Shown: positions 31,785 through 41,220, counted from the first letter of the stretch. The stretch: DNA of 64,000 nucleotides from Pseudomonas sp. BCA17 (GCF_004519405.1 NZ_SGWI01000006.1:310001-374000), one strand, 5' to 3'. Notes: a model not told the origin generated them from the letters alone. Program-made: numbers and translations.

Positions 31785-33140
31785 ATGGCAATGACAAAAC
31801 CACGTTCGAAAAAGGCGCTGTACATCGGCCTGCCGTTGGCACTGGCCATCGGCGCCGGGGCCGGTTTCCTGGCCTGGGATCACTGGTTCAAGGGCAATGC
31901 CGGTTACCCGCTGGAGGTGATCAAGCAGGCCAATGAGATGCAGGACCGCCTGTTGTCATTCGACAGCCACATCACCCTGCCCCTGGATTTCGGCACCGCC
32001 GGCAACGAGGCCGACAAGGACGGCGCAGGCCAGTTCGACCTGGCCAAGGCGGCACGCGGGCGTTTGTCCGGGGCGGCACTGACGGTCTTCGGCTGGCCGG
32101 AGATCTGGAACGGCCCGAACGCGCCGCATAAACCGACTGAAGGCTTTGTCGAGGAAGCCCGCCACGAGCAGGAGGTGCGTTACAAGATCATCTCCGGCAT
32201 GGTGCGCGATTTCCCCAACCAGGTCGGCATCGCCTATACCCCGGACGATTTCCGTCGCCTGCATGGCGAAGGCAAGTTCGCGATTTTCATCAGCATGCTC
32301 AACGCCTATCCGCTGGGTAACGATCTGAACCAGCTGGACCTGTGGGTCGCACGCGGCATGCGCATGTTTGGCTTCAGCTACGTGGGCAACAACGACTGGT
32401 CCGACTCATCGCGCCCATTGCCGTTCTTCAATGACTCGGTGGACGCACTCGATGGGCTGTCGGCAATCGGCCAGCAAGCCGTGCATCGCCTGAATGACCT
32501 CGGCGTGATCATTGATGTGTCGCAGATGTCGACCAAGGCCCTGGAGCAAGTAGCGCAGTTGAGCCGTACGCCGATGGTGGCCTCCCACTCGGCACCGCGC
32601 GCGTTCGTGGATATCCCGCGCAACCTCAGCGACAAAGAGCTGCAACTGATCAAGAACAGCGGCGGCGTGGTGCAGATCGTAGGGTTTTCCGCCTATCTGC
32701 GCCCGCTGAGCCAGCCGACCCAGGACAAGCTCAACGCCCTGCGCGCACGCTTCGACCTGCCCCCCCTGCCCAACCTGGCCATGGCCTTGATGCCCGGCGA
32801 CGCGATCATTGCCGCCTGGCCGGAGCAGCGCTTCGGCCAATACGCCAGCGCGCTGTACGCCATCCTCGACGAAGAGCCCAAGGCCACCCTCAAGGACCTG
32901 GGCGATGCCATCGACTACACCGTGCGCAAGATCGGTATCGATCACGTCGGCATCGCTTCGGACTTCAACGACGGCGGCGGCATTCAGGGCTGGGAGAACG
33001 TCGGCGAAGTGCGCAATGTCACCGCCGAACTGATCCAGCGCGGCTACTCCGAAGCCGATATCGCCAAGCTGTGGGGAGGCAACTTCCTGCGGGTGTGGGA
33101 CCAGGTACAAAAAGCCGCCAAGCCCTTGGCCAACCGCTAA
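31785..33140 (+). CDS. pvdM: PvdM, renal-dipeptidase-like pyoverdine maturation protein
   Basis: 451 residues: N-terminal membrane anchor/signal (YIGLPLALAIGAGAGFLAWDHW) and a membrane-dipeptidase fold (FDSHITLPLDF, KIISGMVRDFPNQ, VIIDVSQMSTKALEQVAQLSRTPMVASHSAPRAF, IGIDHVGIASDFNDGGG). The usual catalytic HxD at the start appears as DSH. PvdM acts in the periplasm in the oxidation of ferribactin to dihydropyoverdine; the biochemical step is still poorly defined. A second in-frame ATG at 31791 is an alternative start. First gene of pvdMNO. Confidence 0.95.
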   Translation: MAMTKPRSKKALYIGLPLALAIGAGAGFLAWDHWFKGNAGYPLEVIKQANEMQDRLLSFDSHITLPLDFGTAGNEADKDGAGQFDLAKAARGRLSGAALTVFGWPEIWNGPNAPHKPTEGFVEEARHEQEVRYKIISGMVRDFPNQVGIAYTPDDFRRLHGEGKFAIFISMLNAYPLGNDLNQLDLWVARGMRMFGFSYVGNNDWSDSSRPLPFFNDSVDALDGLSAIGQQAVHRLNDLGVIIDVSQMSTKALEQVAQLSRTPMVASHSAPRAFVDIPRNLSDKELQLIKNSGGVVQIVGFSAYLRPLSQPTQDKLNALRARFDLPPLPNLAMALMPGDAIIAAWPEQRFGQYASALYAILDEEPKATLKDLGDAIDYTVRKIGIDHVGIASDFNDGGGIQGWENVGEVRNVTAELIQRGYSEADIAKLWGGNFLRVWDQVQKAAKPLANR

Positions 33141-33159
33141 TCAGCCATGAAGTAAGTCC

Positions 33160-34440
33160 ATGACCGACCGCCGTACTTTTCTCAAACAGGCCGGGGTACT
33201 CGCCGCCGGCCTGCCGTTGGGCGCCGCCATTCTGCCGCACGCCTTGGCAGCCAACCCGACACCCCCTGCGAACGACCCATGGACGGGACTCAAACAACTG
33301 TTCACCCAGGACCCGGATTACCTGCATTTTTCCAACTTCCTGGTGACTTCGCACCCCAGGCCCGTGCGCGAAGCGATTGACCGCTATCGCCAGCAAATCG
33401 ACCGTAACCCGGGCCTGGCAATGGACTGGGGGCTTGAGGAAACCTGGAGACGTGAAGGCCAGGTGCGCGAATGGGCCGGCCGCTATTTGAAGGCCCAGCC
33501 GTCGCAGATCGCGCTCACCGGCAGCACTTCCGAAGGGCTGGCGATGATCTACGGCGGGATCAAGCTGCGCCCCGACCAGGAAATCCTCACGACCGAACAT
33601 GAGCATTACGCCACACAGAACGTGCTGGATTTTCGCGTCGCCCGCCAGGGCACGCAGGTACGCCGGATTCGGCTATTCGATGACGCCAACCGTGTGTCCG
33701 TCGACGAGGTGCTCACCACTATCAAGCGCGCCATCCGCCCCTCTACCCGTGTACTCGGCATGACCTGGGTGCAATCGGGCAGCGGCGTGAAGCTGCCCAT
33801 CGGGCAGATCGGCACGCTGGTGGAAGAACTCAACCGCAACCGCGACGAAAACGACCGAATTCTGTATGTGGTGGATGGCGTGCATGGCTTTGGCGTAGAA
33901 GACCTCGACTTCCCTGACATGCACTGCGACTTCTTCATCGCCGGCACCCACAAATGGATGTTTGGCCCGCGGGGCACCGGCCTTGTCTGCGCCCGCGATG
34001 CCGAGAACAAATACGTCACGCCGATGGTGCCGACCTTCTCCGAAGACACTAACTTCGCCACCACCATGACGCCCGGCGGCTATCACGCCTTCGAGCATCG
34101 CTGGGCGGCCGACGAAGCGTTCAAGCTGCACCTGCAACTGGGCAAGGCAGCGGTGCAGGCACGCATCCACGCCCTCAATACCGAACTGAAAAACCAGTTG
34201 CTGGCGCACCCGCAGATCGAGTTGGTCACGCCACGCAGCCCCGAGCTGTCGGCGGGTTTTACGTTCTTCCGGGTCAAGGGTCAGGACAGCAACGCGGTAG
34301 CCGCGCACATGATGAAGAACCGCGTCGTGATCGACGCGGTAGACCGCGACGTCGGCCCGGTGATCCGCACCTCCCCCGGCCTGCTGAACAGCGTGGATGA
34401 GATCCAACGTTTCATGACCGTGCTGAGCCAGCGGTTGTGA
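33160..34440 (+). CDS. pvdN: PvdN, periplasmic PLP-dependent enzyme for pyoverdine side chain
   Basis: 426 residues. Twin-arginine signal (TDRRTFLKQAGVLAAGLPLG) and an aminotransferase class V fold with the PLP lysine in FFIAGTHKWMFGPRGTG and phosphate-binding ITLTGSTSEGLAMIYGG region. PvdN converts the glutamate attached to the chromophore to the succinamide form; it does so in the periplasm on folded export. 19 bp behind pvdM and 32 bp before pvdO, so co-transcribed. Confidence 0.95.
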   Translation: MTDRRTFLKQAGVLAAGLPLGAAILPHALAANPTPPANDPWTGLKQLFTQDPDYLHFSNFLVTSHPRPVREAIDRYRQQIDRNPGLAMDWGLEETWRREGQVREWAGRYLKAQPSQIALTGSTSEGLAMIYGGIKLRPDQEILTTEHEHYATQNVLDFRVARQGTQVRRIRLFDDANRVSVDEVLTTIKRAIRPSTRVLGMTWVQSGSGVKLPIGQIGTLVEELNRNRDENDRILYVVDGVHGFGVEDLDFPDMHCDFFIAGTHKWMFGPRGTGLVCARDAENKYVTPMVPTFSEDTNFATTMTPGGYHAFEHRWAADEAFKLHLQLGKAAVQARIHALNTELKNQLLAHPQIELVTPRSPELSAGFTFFRVKGQDSNAVAAHMMKNRVVIDAVDRDVGPVIRTSPGLLNSVDEIQRFMTVLSQRL

Positions 34441-34472
34441 CCCCTATTCTTCCCTTGAACGAGGCGCCCCCG

Positions 34473-35345
34473 ATGATTGCATTCCGACTCAAACCCTTGA
34501 CCGCGCTGGCGCTGACCGCCCTGTGCGGCGCCCTGCTGCCGAGCCTGGCCCAGGCGGCCGCACCGCAACCCGGCAAAGTGTTCAAGGACTGCAAGGACTG
34601 CCCGGAAATGGTGGTACTGCCCGCCGGCACTTTCACCATGGGCACGCCGGAAGACGAAGTCGGCCGCGAGCCCGACGAAGGCCCCATGCATGAAGTCACC
34701 TTCGCCAAGCCGTTCGCCATGAGCCGCTTCCAGATCACCGCCGGGGAATGGGACAGCTACATCCGCCAGACCGGGGTCAAGATCGCCAATGGCGACGACC
34801 GCCCGGGCCGCGAATGCATCGCCAGCAAACCGCGCTACCCCCAAGGGCCGCGCCAGCCGGCGGTGTGCATGGACATGGACGACATCAAGGCCTACGTGGC
34901 CTGGCTGTCAAAAAAGACCGGGCAGCAGTACCACATGGTCAGCGAAGCCCAACGTGAATATGCTGCCCGCGCCGGCTCCACCGGGCCATTCCCGTTTCCG
35001 TTCGATGAGGGCAAGGGCTACAGCATCGCCCAGCACGCCAACACCTATGGCCCGGCAGACGGCTACAGCTATTCGTCACCGGTGGGCAGCTACCCGCCGA
35101 ATGCGTTCGGCATGTATGACATGCACGGCAACGTCTACGAACGGGTCGCCGACTGTGAACATCCCAACTACATCGGCGCCCCAACCGACGGCAGCGCCTG
35201 GGTGGAACCGAACTGCGAGTCCTACCAGATCCGCGGCAATGACTGGGGCGAAGCGCCGGTGTTCTCGCGCTCAGGCAACCGCAACAATATCTACCCGCAG
35301 ACGCGGGGGGACTGGATCGGGTTTCGCGTAGTGCGCGATCTCTGA
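34473..35345 (+). CDS. pvdO: PvdO, formylglycine-generating-enzyme-like pyoverdine maturation protein
   Basis: About 290 residues from the ATG at 34473; GAGG lies eight bases upstream. A Sec signal peptide (RLKPLTALALTALCGALLPSLAQA) precedes an FGE-sulfatase domain: EMVVLPAGTFTMGTPEDEVGREPDEGPMHEVTF, YAARAGSTGPFPF, NAFGMYDMHGNVYERVADC, SRSGNRNNIYPQTRGDWIGFRVV. PvdO completes the chromophore by oxidising dihydropyoverdine in the periplasm. Last gene of the operon. Confidence 0.95.
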   Translation: MIAFRLKPLTALALTALCGALLPSLAQAAAPQPGKVFKDCKDCPEMVVLPAGTFTMGTPEDEVGREPDEGPMHEVTFAKPFAMSRFQITAGEWDSYIRQTGVKIANGDDRPGRECIASKPRYPQGPRQPAVCMDMDDIKAYVAWLSKKTGQQYHMVSEAQREYAARAGSTGPFPFPFDEGKGYSIAQHANTYGPADGYSYSSPVGSYPPNAFGMYDMHGNVYERVADCEHPNYIGAPTDGSAWVEPNCESYQIRGNDWGEAPVFSRSGNRNNIYPQTRGDWIGFRVVRDL

Positions 35346-35359
35346 CCCCGCACGCCGTC

Positions 35360-35459
35360 TGTAGGAGCGAGCTTGCTCGCGAGAAACGTCAACGATAACG
35401 CGTGCTTCCTGGATGAACGCGGCGCCGATGAGTTTTTCGCGAGCAAGCTCGCTCCTACA
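35360..35459. repeat. REPIN-type inverted repeat pair, copy 2 (100 bp)
   Basis: TGTAGGAGCGAGCTTGCTCG and its complement flank a spacer with GAAACGTCAACGATAACGCG. It closely matches the element at 729-827 and lies between the convergent pvdO and pvdF genes, where it may also stop transcription. Confidence 0.8.
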
Positions 35460-35476
35460 CATTTACCGTGCGCGCA

Positions 35477-36304
35477 TCAGCCCTGCTGCGCCAACCGCTC
35501 CAGCCCTTCATGCAACGCCGGGAACAGGCTGTTGTTGAAGTTGTTCCAGCGCAATTCGAGGATGGTGTCCTCCGGTGAGATCTCGGTCTTGAGCACATCG
35601 TGGAACACTTCACCGGAGTCGATGCCGTTGTCCACGTAATGGAACGACGCGCCGGTGAGGTACAGCGGTTCGCAAGGCGTGGTTTCTTTGGTCGCCCAGT
35701 CCACCACCGCCTGCCCACGCGCACCGTACAACGCATTCCACGTGGCATAGGCGCCCCGGCGCTCATAAGGCGACTCGATGCGGGTAATGCCGGGGTGGAT
35801 ATTCATGATGCGCCGCGCAAACGGCGCGCCCGGGCGTACCAGCTCATCGAGGATCACCAGCAATCCGTCCAGCACGACGATATCGGCCTTCAACTCCACC
35901 AGGGTGTCGTGCAGGCGCCGCTCGAAATCCTGCTTGCCGGCGATATGTTCCGCGCTGCCACGCGGCAAGCGACGGTAGGTGGACGGCACGCTCAGCAGCA
36001 GGTCATTGACCAGCTTGCCCTGCACGCGCAAGTCCGCCGGGTACAACCACTGGCGGCCTGGCTGGTAGGCAAAACCATAGTCGCTGACCAGTTGCCGGTC
36101 CCGTGGGTTCTGCTCGTCATCGTCGTACACAACACCCACCAGGTTGTAGACCTGGCCCAGCGGCGTGTCATTGAGCGAGCCCACCAGAAATTCCAGCACC
36201 GACTTCATGTAGCGCTCGTGGTCCTTGTAGGCCACCGGCTGCCCGGCCTTGTCGGCGGCGGCGTTTCTCAGGGACCACACATACACCAGGTTCTTTTTCG
36301 TCAT
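35477..36304 (-). CDS. pvdF: PvdF, N5-hydroxyornithine transformylase
   Basis: 275 residues from the ATG at 36304 (MTKKNLVYVWSLRNAAADKAG), the same length as P. aeruginosa PvdF. Formyltransferase-type elements are in MNIHPGITRIESPYERRGAYATWNALYG and FHYVDNGIDSGEVFHDVLKT (the HP and D of the formyl-transfer site). It uses N10-formyltetrahydrofolate to make N5-formyl-N5-hydroxyornithine, the building block selected by two NRPS modules in this window. A PvdS box in its direction lies at 36367-36390. Confidence 0.95.
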   Translation of the reverse strand: MTKKNLVYVWSLRNAAADKAGQPVAYKDHERYMKSVLEFLVGSLNDTPLGQVYNLVGVVYDDDEQNPRDRQLVSDYGFAYQPGRQWLYPADLRVQGKLVNDLLLSVPSTYRRLPRGSAEHIAGKQDFERRLHDTLVELKADIVVLDGLLVILDELVRPGAPFARRIMNIHPGITRIESPYERRGAYATWNALYGARGQAVVDWATKETTPCEPLYLTGASFHYVDNGIDSGEVFHDVLKTEISPEDTILELRWNNFNNSLFPALHEGLERLAQQG

Positions 36305-36366
36305 TGTTTCGCTCTCGCTGAGGGGACTGCGCAGCGCGTCGATACACGTGCGCCTACAGCACAAGA

Positions 36367-36390
36367 ACGAACCAGCCCCGCGGCAATTTA
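36367..36390 (-). promoter_or_regulatory. PvdS-type iron-starvation box for pvdF
   Basis: On the minus strand TAAAT (36390-36386), 16 bases, CGT (36369-36367), 63 bp before the pvdF start. Confidence 0.75.
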
Positions 36391-36421
36391 TCCGGCATGA
36401 CGGCCATCCGGCGCGCCGCGC

Positions 36422-36445
36422 TAAATCCTCGCGCCGGCGCTTCGT
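36422..36445 (+). promoter_or_regulatory. PvdS-type iron-starvation box for pvdE
   Basis: TAAAT (36422-36426), 16 bases, CGT (36443-36445), 58 bp before the pvdE start; back to back with the pvdF box. Confidence 0.75.
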
Positions 36446-36503
36446 TTGTCATGGGTAAGGGTCTGTGTGCCCAGCCCCTCTTTTCACTCTCCGGGATGTA
36501 TTT

Positions 36504-38156
36504 ATGACCGACCCCAAACGCGGCGCCTTCAATGGCCTGCTCGCCCTGCTCAGGCCCTTTCGTGTGATCGTGACGGTCTCCGTCGCCCTCGGCATGGCGG
36601 GCGGCCTGGCTATCACCCTGTTGCTGGCCACCATCAACAATGCCCTGCACTCGGCCAACGGCATGACCCAGGGTGTGGTGCTGACCTTTGCAGCGCTGTG
36701 TGTGGTGGCGCTGGTCAGTTCGATCATCTCGGACATCGGCACCAACTACGTCGGGCAGCGCATTATTGCGGCCCTGCGCAAAGACCTCGGCGAGAAGGTG
36801 CTGTCGGCGCCCATCGGCCAGATCGAACGTTACCGCTCCCACCGGCTGATCCCGGTGCTGACCCATGACGTCGACACCATCAGCGACTTTTCCTTTGCGT
36901 TCACCCCGCTGGCCATCGCCGCGACGGTCACCCTGGGCTGCCTGGGCTACCTGGCCTACTTGTCGGTGCCGATGTTCCTGATGATGGTGGTGGCGATCAT
37001 CATCGGCAGCGCCGTGCAGTTCATTGCCGGCGGCAAGGGTATCCAGGGCTTCGACCTGGCACGCAGCCATGAGGATGAGTTGCAGCGCTACTACAACGCG
37101 ATTGCCTCCGGCGCCAAGGAACTGCGCATGCACCGCCCAAGGCGCTTTCGCATGAACACCCACCGCATCCAGGAAACCGCCGACCGCATCAGCGACATCC
37201 AGGTGCGTTCGGTCAATATCTACATCCTGGCCAAGTCCTTCGGCTCGATGCTGTTCTTCGTGGTCATCGGCCTGGCCCTGGCGATGCAGGCGTACAACCC
37301 CAACCCGGACCCGACGGTGATCACCGGTTTCGTGCTGGTATTGCTGTACATGAAAGGCCCACTGGAACATTTGCTGGGTTACCTGCCGGTGGTGGGCAAG
37401 GCCAAGATCGCTTTTGGCCGTATCAGCGAATTGTCCGAGCGCTTCTCCTCGCCAGAGCCGCACCTGCTGATGGATGACAGCGAAGCGCCCACACCGGTGG
37501 TCGACAGCCTGGAACTGCGCGATGTGAGCTACAGCCCGCCCGCGGTCGAGGGCAGCGCGCCCTTCCACCTGGGGCCGATCAACCTGAGCATCAAGCAAGG
37601 CGATATCGTGTTCATCGTGGGTGAAAACGGCAGCGGCAAGACCACGCTGATCAAACTGCTGCTGGGTTTGTACCCCCCTCATTCGGGCGAAATCCGCCTC
37701 AATGGCGAGGCCGTTAGCGCCCCCGAGCGCGACGATTATCGCCAACTGTTCACCACGATCTTCTCTGACTATTACCTGTTCGATGACCTGGTGCAGGGCA
37801 GCGCCACGCAATCGCTGGACAGTGCCGCCAAGTACCTGGAGCGCCTGGAAATCGCGCACAAGGTCAGCGTAAAGGATGGCGTGTTCAGCACCACCGACCT
37901 GTCCACCGGCCAGCGCAAGCGCCTGGCCCTGGTCAACGCCTGGCTGGAGGAACGCCCGGTGCTGGTGTTCGATGAGTGGGCGGCCGACCAGGACCCGGCG
38001 TTCCGCCGGATCTTCTATACCGAGCTGCTGCCGGACCTCAAGCGCCTGGGCAAGACCATCATCGTGATCAGCCACGACGACCGTTATTTCGATATCGCCG
38101 ACCAACTGGTGCGCCTGCGCGCCGGGCAGGTGGTGCATGCGCTGGAGCCGGCGTGA
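36504..38156 (+). CDS. pvdE: PvdE, ABC exporter of the pyoverdine precursor
   Basis: 550 residues from the ATG at 36504, matching the known PvdE length. An N-terminal six-helix exporter domain (FRVIVTVSVALGMAGGLAITLLLA, VVLTFAALCVVALVSSIISDIG, FLMMVVAIIIGSAV) is fused to one ATPase domain: Walker A VGENGSGKTT (about 373), signature LSTGQRKRLALVNAW (about 466), Walker B VLVFDEWAADQDP, switch His in VISHDDRYF. It moves ferribactin from cytoplasm to periplasm, where PvdMNOP act. The signature is LSTGQ rather than LSGGQ, as in other siderophore exporters of this type. Confidence 0.95.
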   Translation: MTDPKRGAFNGLLALLRPFRVIVTVSVALGMAGGLAITLLLATINNALHSANGMTQGVVLTFAALCVVALVSSIISDIGTNYVGQRIIAALRKDLGEKVLSAPIGQIERYRSHRLIPVLTHDVDTISDFSFAFTPLAIAATVTLGCLGYLAYLSVPMFLMMVVAIIIGSAVQFIAGGKGIQGFDLARSHEDELQRYYNAIASGAKELRMHRPRRFRMNTHRIQETADRISDIQVRSVNIYILAKSFGSMLFFVVIGLALAMQAYNPNPDPTVITGFVLVLLYMKGPLEHLLGYLPVVGKAKIAFGRISELSERFSSPEPHLLMDDSEAPTPVVDSLELRDVSYSPPAVEGSAPFHLGPINLSIKQGDIVFIVGENGSGKTTLIKLLLGLYPPHSGEIRLNGEAVSAPERDDYRQLFTTIFSDYYLFDDLVQGSATQSLDSAAKYLERLEIAHKVSVKDGVFSTTDLSTGQRKRLALVNAWLEERPVLVFDEWAADQDPAFRRIFYTELLPDLKRLGKTIIVISHDDRYFDIADQLVRLRAGQVVHALEPA

Positions 38157-38265
38157 ATTTTGTTTTCCGGTTTTCTGAGGTAGGAACGTCTCACTAGTGG
38201 TAATGAGAACCAGCCTCAATTAATACCCAGAACTGCCCACTTAAAACCTAGAAGAGAAAGCATCC

Positions 38266-40707
38266 ATGCCAGCACGACTCGGTCTCAGCCCACTGAGCAA
38301 AGCGCTATCCATGCGCCGGGCCCTGAACATCAACCTTCTTCCGAGCGCTTTGGCCCTGGCGGTATCGTTGCCGATCGCAGGCTATGTACAGGCTCAGGAG
38401 ATCGAGTTGAATATTCCCGCACAGTCGCTGGGGAGCGCGCTGCAGGAATTCGGGCGCCAGACCAACGTGCAGGTGCTGTACAGCCCCGGCGATGTCGAGG
38501 GCAAGAACAGCCGCGCAATCAACGGCAAGATGGAGCCACAACGGGCCATCGAAACCCTGCTGGACGGAACCCAGACCACCCATAGCCTCAACGGCAACAC
38601 CCTGACGGTGAGCGCTGTCGGCGCGACGACCGGGCTGGAACTGAGCCCCACCCAGGTCACCGGCAACATGCTGGGCAACGTCACCGAAGACTCAGGCTCC
38701 TACACGCCGGGAACCATTGCTACCGCGACCCGCTTGACCCTGACCCCACGCCAGACCCCGCAGTCGATTACGGTCATTACCCGTCAGCACATGGAAGACT
38801 TCGGCCTGAACAACGTCGATGACGTGATGCGCCACACCCCGGGCATCACCGTATCGGCCTATGACACCGAGCGTACCAACTACTATTCCCGGGGTTTCTC
38901 GGTCGACAGCTTCCAGTACGATGGCATTCCGTCTGCGGTGCGCAACGTGGGCTACTCGGCGGGCAACACCCTGAGCGACATGGCCATTTATGACCGCGTC
39001 GAAATACTCAAGGGCGCTACGGGCCTGCTCAATGGTGCGGGCTCGTTGGGTGCGACCATCAACCTGATCCGCAAGAAGCCGACCTCGCAGTTCAAGGGCC
39101 ATGTGGATCTGGGCGCCGGTTCCTGGGACAACTACCGCAGCGAAGTCGATGTCAGCGGCCCGCTGACCGACAGCGGCAATGTCCGCGGGCGCGCCGTAGC
39201 GGCGTACCAGGACAAAAAGTCCTTCATGGATCATTACTCGCGCAAGACCGAGACCTATTACGGCATCACCGAATTCGACCTCTCCCCCGACACGATGCTG
39301 ACCCTGGGCTTCGATTACCAGGACAACACCCCGAAAGGTTCGAGCTGGTCCGGCTCCTTCCCACTGGTCAACTCCAACGGCAGCATCAACAAGATGTCGC
39401 GTTCCTACAACAACGGTACCGACTGGAGTTCCTGGCAGCAAAACACTCGTACCGCCTTTGCCATGCTCGAACATGACATGGGTGACGGCTGGGTCACCAA
39501 GTTCCAGCTCGACCACAAGATCAACAGCTACCATGCCGACCTCGCGTCCATCCAGTTCGTGCAACCAGCGGCCGATGGCACCGCAGATATCAATGCACAG
39601 AAGTACACCGGCGAAACCAAGAGCACCACAGCCGACCTGTACGCCACTGGACCTTTCAGCCTGTTCGGCCGTGACCATGAACTGGTGGTGGGCGGCTCGA
39701 TCGGCACCTCGCGCTGGCAGGGCAAAGGCTACTGGTCGCCGGAATGGCCAGGCGGCAACAAAGTCGACTTCTACAACTGGAACGGCAATATCGGCAAACC
39801 TATCTACGGCCCGCCCCAGCAGTACACGGACGACACCATTCGCCAGACCGGCTACTACGTGACCACGCGCCTGAACGTGATCGATGACCTGAACGTGATT
39901 CTGGGTGGCCGCGTGGCCAATTATCACGTCACCGGCCTCAACCCTTCCTACAAGGAAACCGGTCGTTTCATCCCTTACGCGGGTGTGATCTACGACCTTA
40001 ACGACAACTTCTCGGCCTACGCCAGCTACACCGACATTTTCAAACCGCAGGAAAGCTACATCAAGGATCGCGATCAGAAACTGCTGGATCCGGATGAAGG
40101 CCAGAACTACGAGTTGGGTCTCAAGGGCGAATTCTTCGACGGACGTCTGAACACCAGCATTGCCTACTTCGAGGTTCACGAGAGCAATCGCGCCATTTCG
40201 GATGACGCCTGGAACAATCAGGCCTCTGCACCACCGAACTACGCGTACAAGGGTTCCAAGGCCATCACCAAGGGCTACGAGGCAGAGATTTCCGGCGAGC
40301 TGAGCCCGGGCTGGCAAGTCCAGGGCGGGTACACCCACAAGGTGGTGCGCGACGACGACGACAAGAAAATCTCGACCTTCGAGCCCGAGAACCAGGTCAA
40401 CCTGAACACGACCTACAAGCTCAAGGGCGATCTGGACAAATTCACCATCGGGGGCGGCGTACGCTGGCAGAGCAAGGCCTGGAACGAAATCTATAACCAG
40501 CCGCTTGACAGGAACCAGGACATCACCCAGAAATCCTACTGGCTGGTTGACCTGATGACCCGCTACCAGGTCACCAAAAACCTGTCGGCAACCGTCAACT
40601 TCAACAACATCTTCGACAAGTCCTACTATACCAACGTGGGCTTCTACAACTCGGCCATCTACGGTGAGCCGCGCAACGTGATGGTCAGCACCCGCTGGGA
40701 CTTCTGA
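38266..40707 (+). CDS. fpvA: FpvA-type ferripyoverdine TonB-dependent receptor
   Basis: 813 residues. Signal peptide region to about 43 (LALAVSLPIAGYVQAQ), then an STN signalling domain (IELNIPAQSLGSALQEFGRQTNVQVLYSPGDVEGK...) that talks to an anti-sigma factor, the plug (TPRQTPQSITVITRQHMEDFGLNNVDDVMRHTPGITV, YDRVEILKGATGLLNGAGSLGATINLIRKKPT) and a 22-strand barrel ending in the terminal Phe (MVSTRWDF). Length and location between pvdE and the NRPS genes mark it as the cognate pyoverdine receptor. No TAAAT-N16-CGT box lies upstream; an imperfect AT-rich dyad at 38201-38222 could be a Fur or FpvI site. Confidence 0.93.
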   Translation: MPARLGLSPLSKALSMRRALNINLLPSALALAVSLPIAGYVQAQEIELNIPAQSLGSALQEFGRQTNVQVLYSPGDVEGKNSRAINGKMEPQRAIETLLDGTQTTHSLNGNTLTVSAVGATTGLELSPTQVTGNMLGNVTEDSGSYTPGTIATATRLTLTPRQTPQSITVITRQHMEDFGLNNVDDVMRHTPGITVSAYDTERTNYYSRGFSVDSFQYDGIPSAVRNVGYSAGNTLSDMAIYDRVEILKGATGLLNGAGSLGATINLIRKKPTSQFKGHVDLGAGSWDNYRSEVDVSGPLTDSGNVRGRAVAAYQDKKSFMDHYSRKTETYYGITEFDLSPDTMLTLGFDYQDNTPKGSSWSGSFPLVNSNGSINKMSRSYNNGTDWSSWQQNTRTAFAMLEHDMGDGWVTKFQLDHKINSYHADLASIQFVQPAADGTADINAQKYTGETKSTTADLYATGPFSLFGRDHELVVGGSIGTSRWQGKGYWSPEWPGGNKVDFYNWNGNIGKPIYGPPQQYTDDTIRQTGYYVTTRLNVIDDLNVILGGRVANYHVTGLNPSYKETGRFIPYAGVIYDLNDNFSAYASYTDIFKPQESYIKDRDQKLLDPDEGQNYELGLKGEFFDGRLNTSIAYFEVHESNRAISDDAWNNQASAPPNYAYKGSKAITKGYEAEISGELSPGWQVQGGYTHKVVRDDDDKKISTFEPENQVNLNTTYKLKGDLDKFTIGGGVRWQSKAWNEIYNQPLDRNQDITQKSYWLVDLMTRYQVTKNLSATVNFNNIFDKSYYTNVGFYNSAIYGEPRNVMVSTRWDF

Positions 40708-40740
40708 TGTGAAATCTTGATCGCCCTGAGTGATCGAACA

Positions 40741-40780
40741 AACGCCCGATGAGCGCCATGCGTTCATCGGGCGTTTTTTT
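40741..40780 (+). terminator. fpvA rho-independent terminator
   Basis: AACGCCCGATGA / TCATCGGGCGTT stem with T7, 34 bp after the fpvA stop. Confidence 0.9.
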
Positions 40781-40819
40781 ATGAGCGCACAAACACGGCG
40801 CAAAAAAACCGGATCAGTG

Positions 40820-41002
40820 ACTAATACCAGTCAGTTAAGGGTGAACGCCGTATCTGTGGCGAGGGAGCTTGCTCCCGTTGGGCCGCGAAGCGGCCCCGCT
40901 CTTTGTTTAAAAAGCATGGGACTGCTGCGCAGTCCAACGGGAGCAAGCTCCCTCGCCACAGGTTACTTTTTAGCCTTTCTCCTTTTTAACTGACTGGCAT
41001 CA
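40820..41002. mobile_element. MITE-like palindromic element, copy 4 (183 bp)
   Basis: Runs from ACTAATACCAGTCAGTTAAG to GACTGGCATCA and is flanked by a perfect 9-bp duplication GGATCAGTG (40811-40819 and 41003-41011). Without it the target reads AAACCGGATCAGTGATCCGG followed by TTT, an 11-bp hairpin. Lies 112 bp behind fpvA. Confidence 0.82.
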
Positions 41003-41024
41003 GGATCAGTGATCCGGTTTCCTT

Positions 41025-41147
41025 TCGGCAACCGTCAACTTCAACAACATCTTCGACAAGTCCTATTACACCAACATGGGCTTTTATAACTCGGCCGCCT
41101 ACGGTGAGCCGCGCAACGTGATGGTCAGCACCCGCTGGGACTTCTGA
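41025..41147 (+). pseudogene. Second copy of the fpvA 3' end, no start
   Basis: Encodes the last 40 codons of a receptor in frame (ATVNFNNIFDKSYYTNMGFY...MVSTRWDF) with two substitutions from fpvA (V to M, I to A) and several silent changes. It starts abruptly after CCGGTTTCCTT and keeps its own terminator. Remnant of a duplication or of an earlier receptor allele. Confidence 0.8.
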
Positions 41148-41180
41148 TGTGAAGCCTTGATCGCCCTGAGTGATCGAACA

Positions 41181-41220
41181 AACGCCCGATGAGCGCCATG
41201 CGTTCATCGGGCGTTTTTTT
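41181..41220 (+). terminator. Terminator of the duplicated receptor tail
   Basis: Identical stem and T run to 40741-40780. Confidence 0.85.

Noticed and set aside
36354..38219. 621-codon minus-strand open frame opposite pvdE
   Set aside because: Shadow frame; Q/H/R-rich and without motifs, while pvdE on the other strand has complete ABC motifs.
38201..38222. Fur box or PvdS box upstream of fpvA
   Set aside because: TAATGAG...CTCAATTA is an imperfect dyad only and there is no TAAAT-N16-CGT; too weak to list as a feature.
38692..40803. 703-codon minus-strand open frame opposite fpvA
   Set aside because: Shadow of the receptor gene; its first codons lie in the terminator region.
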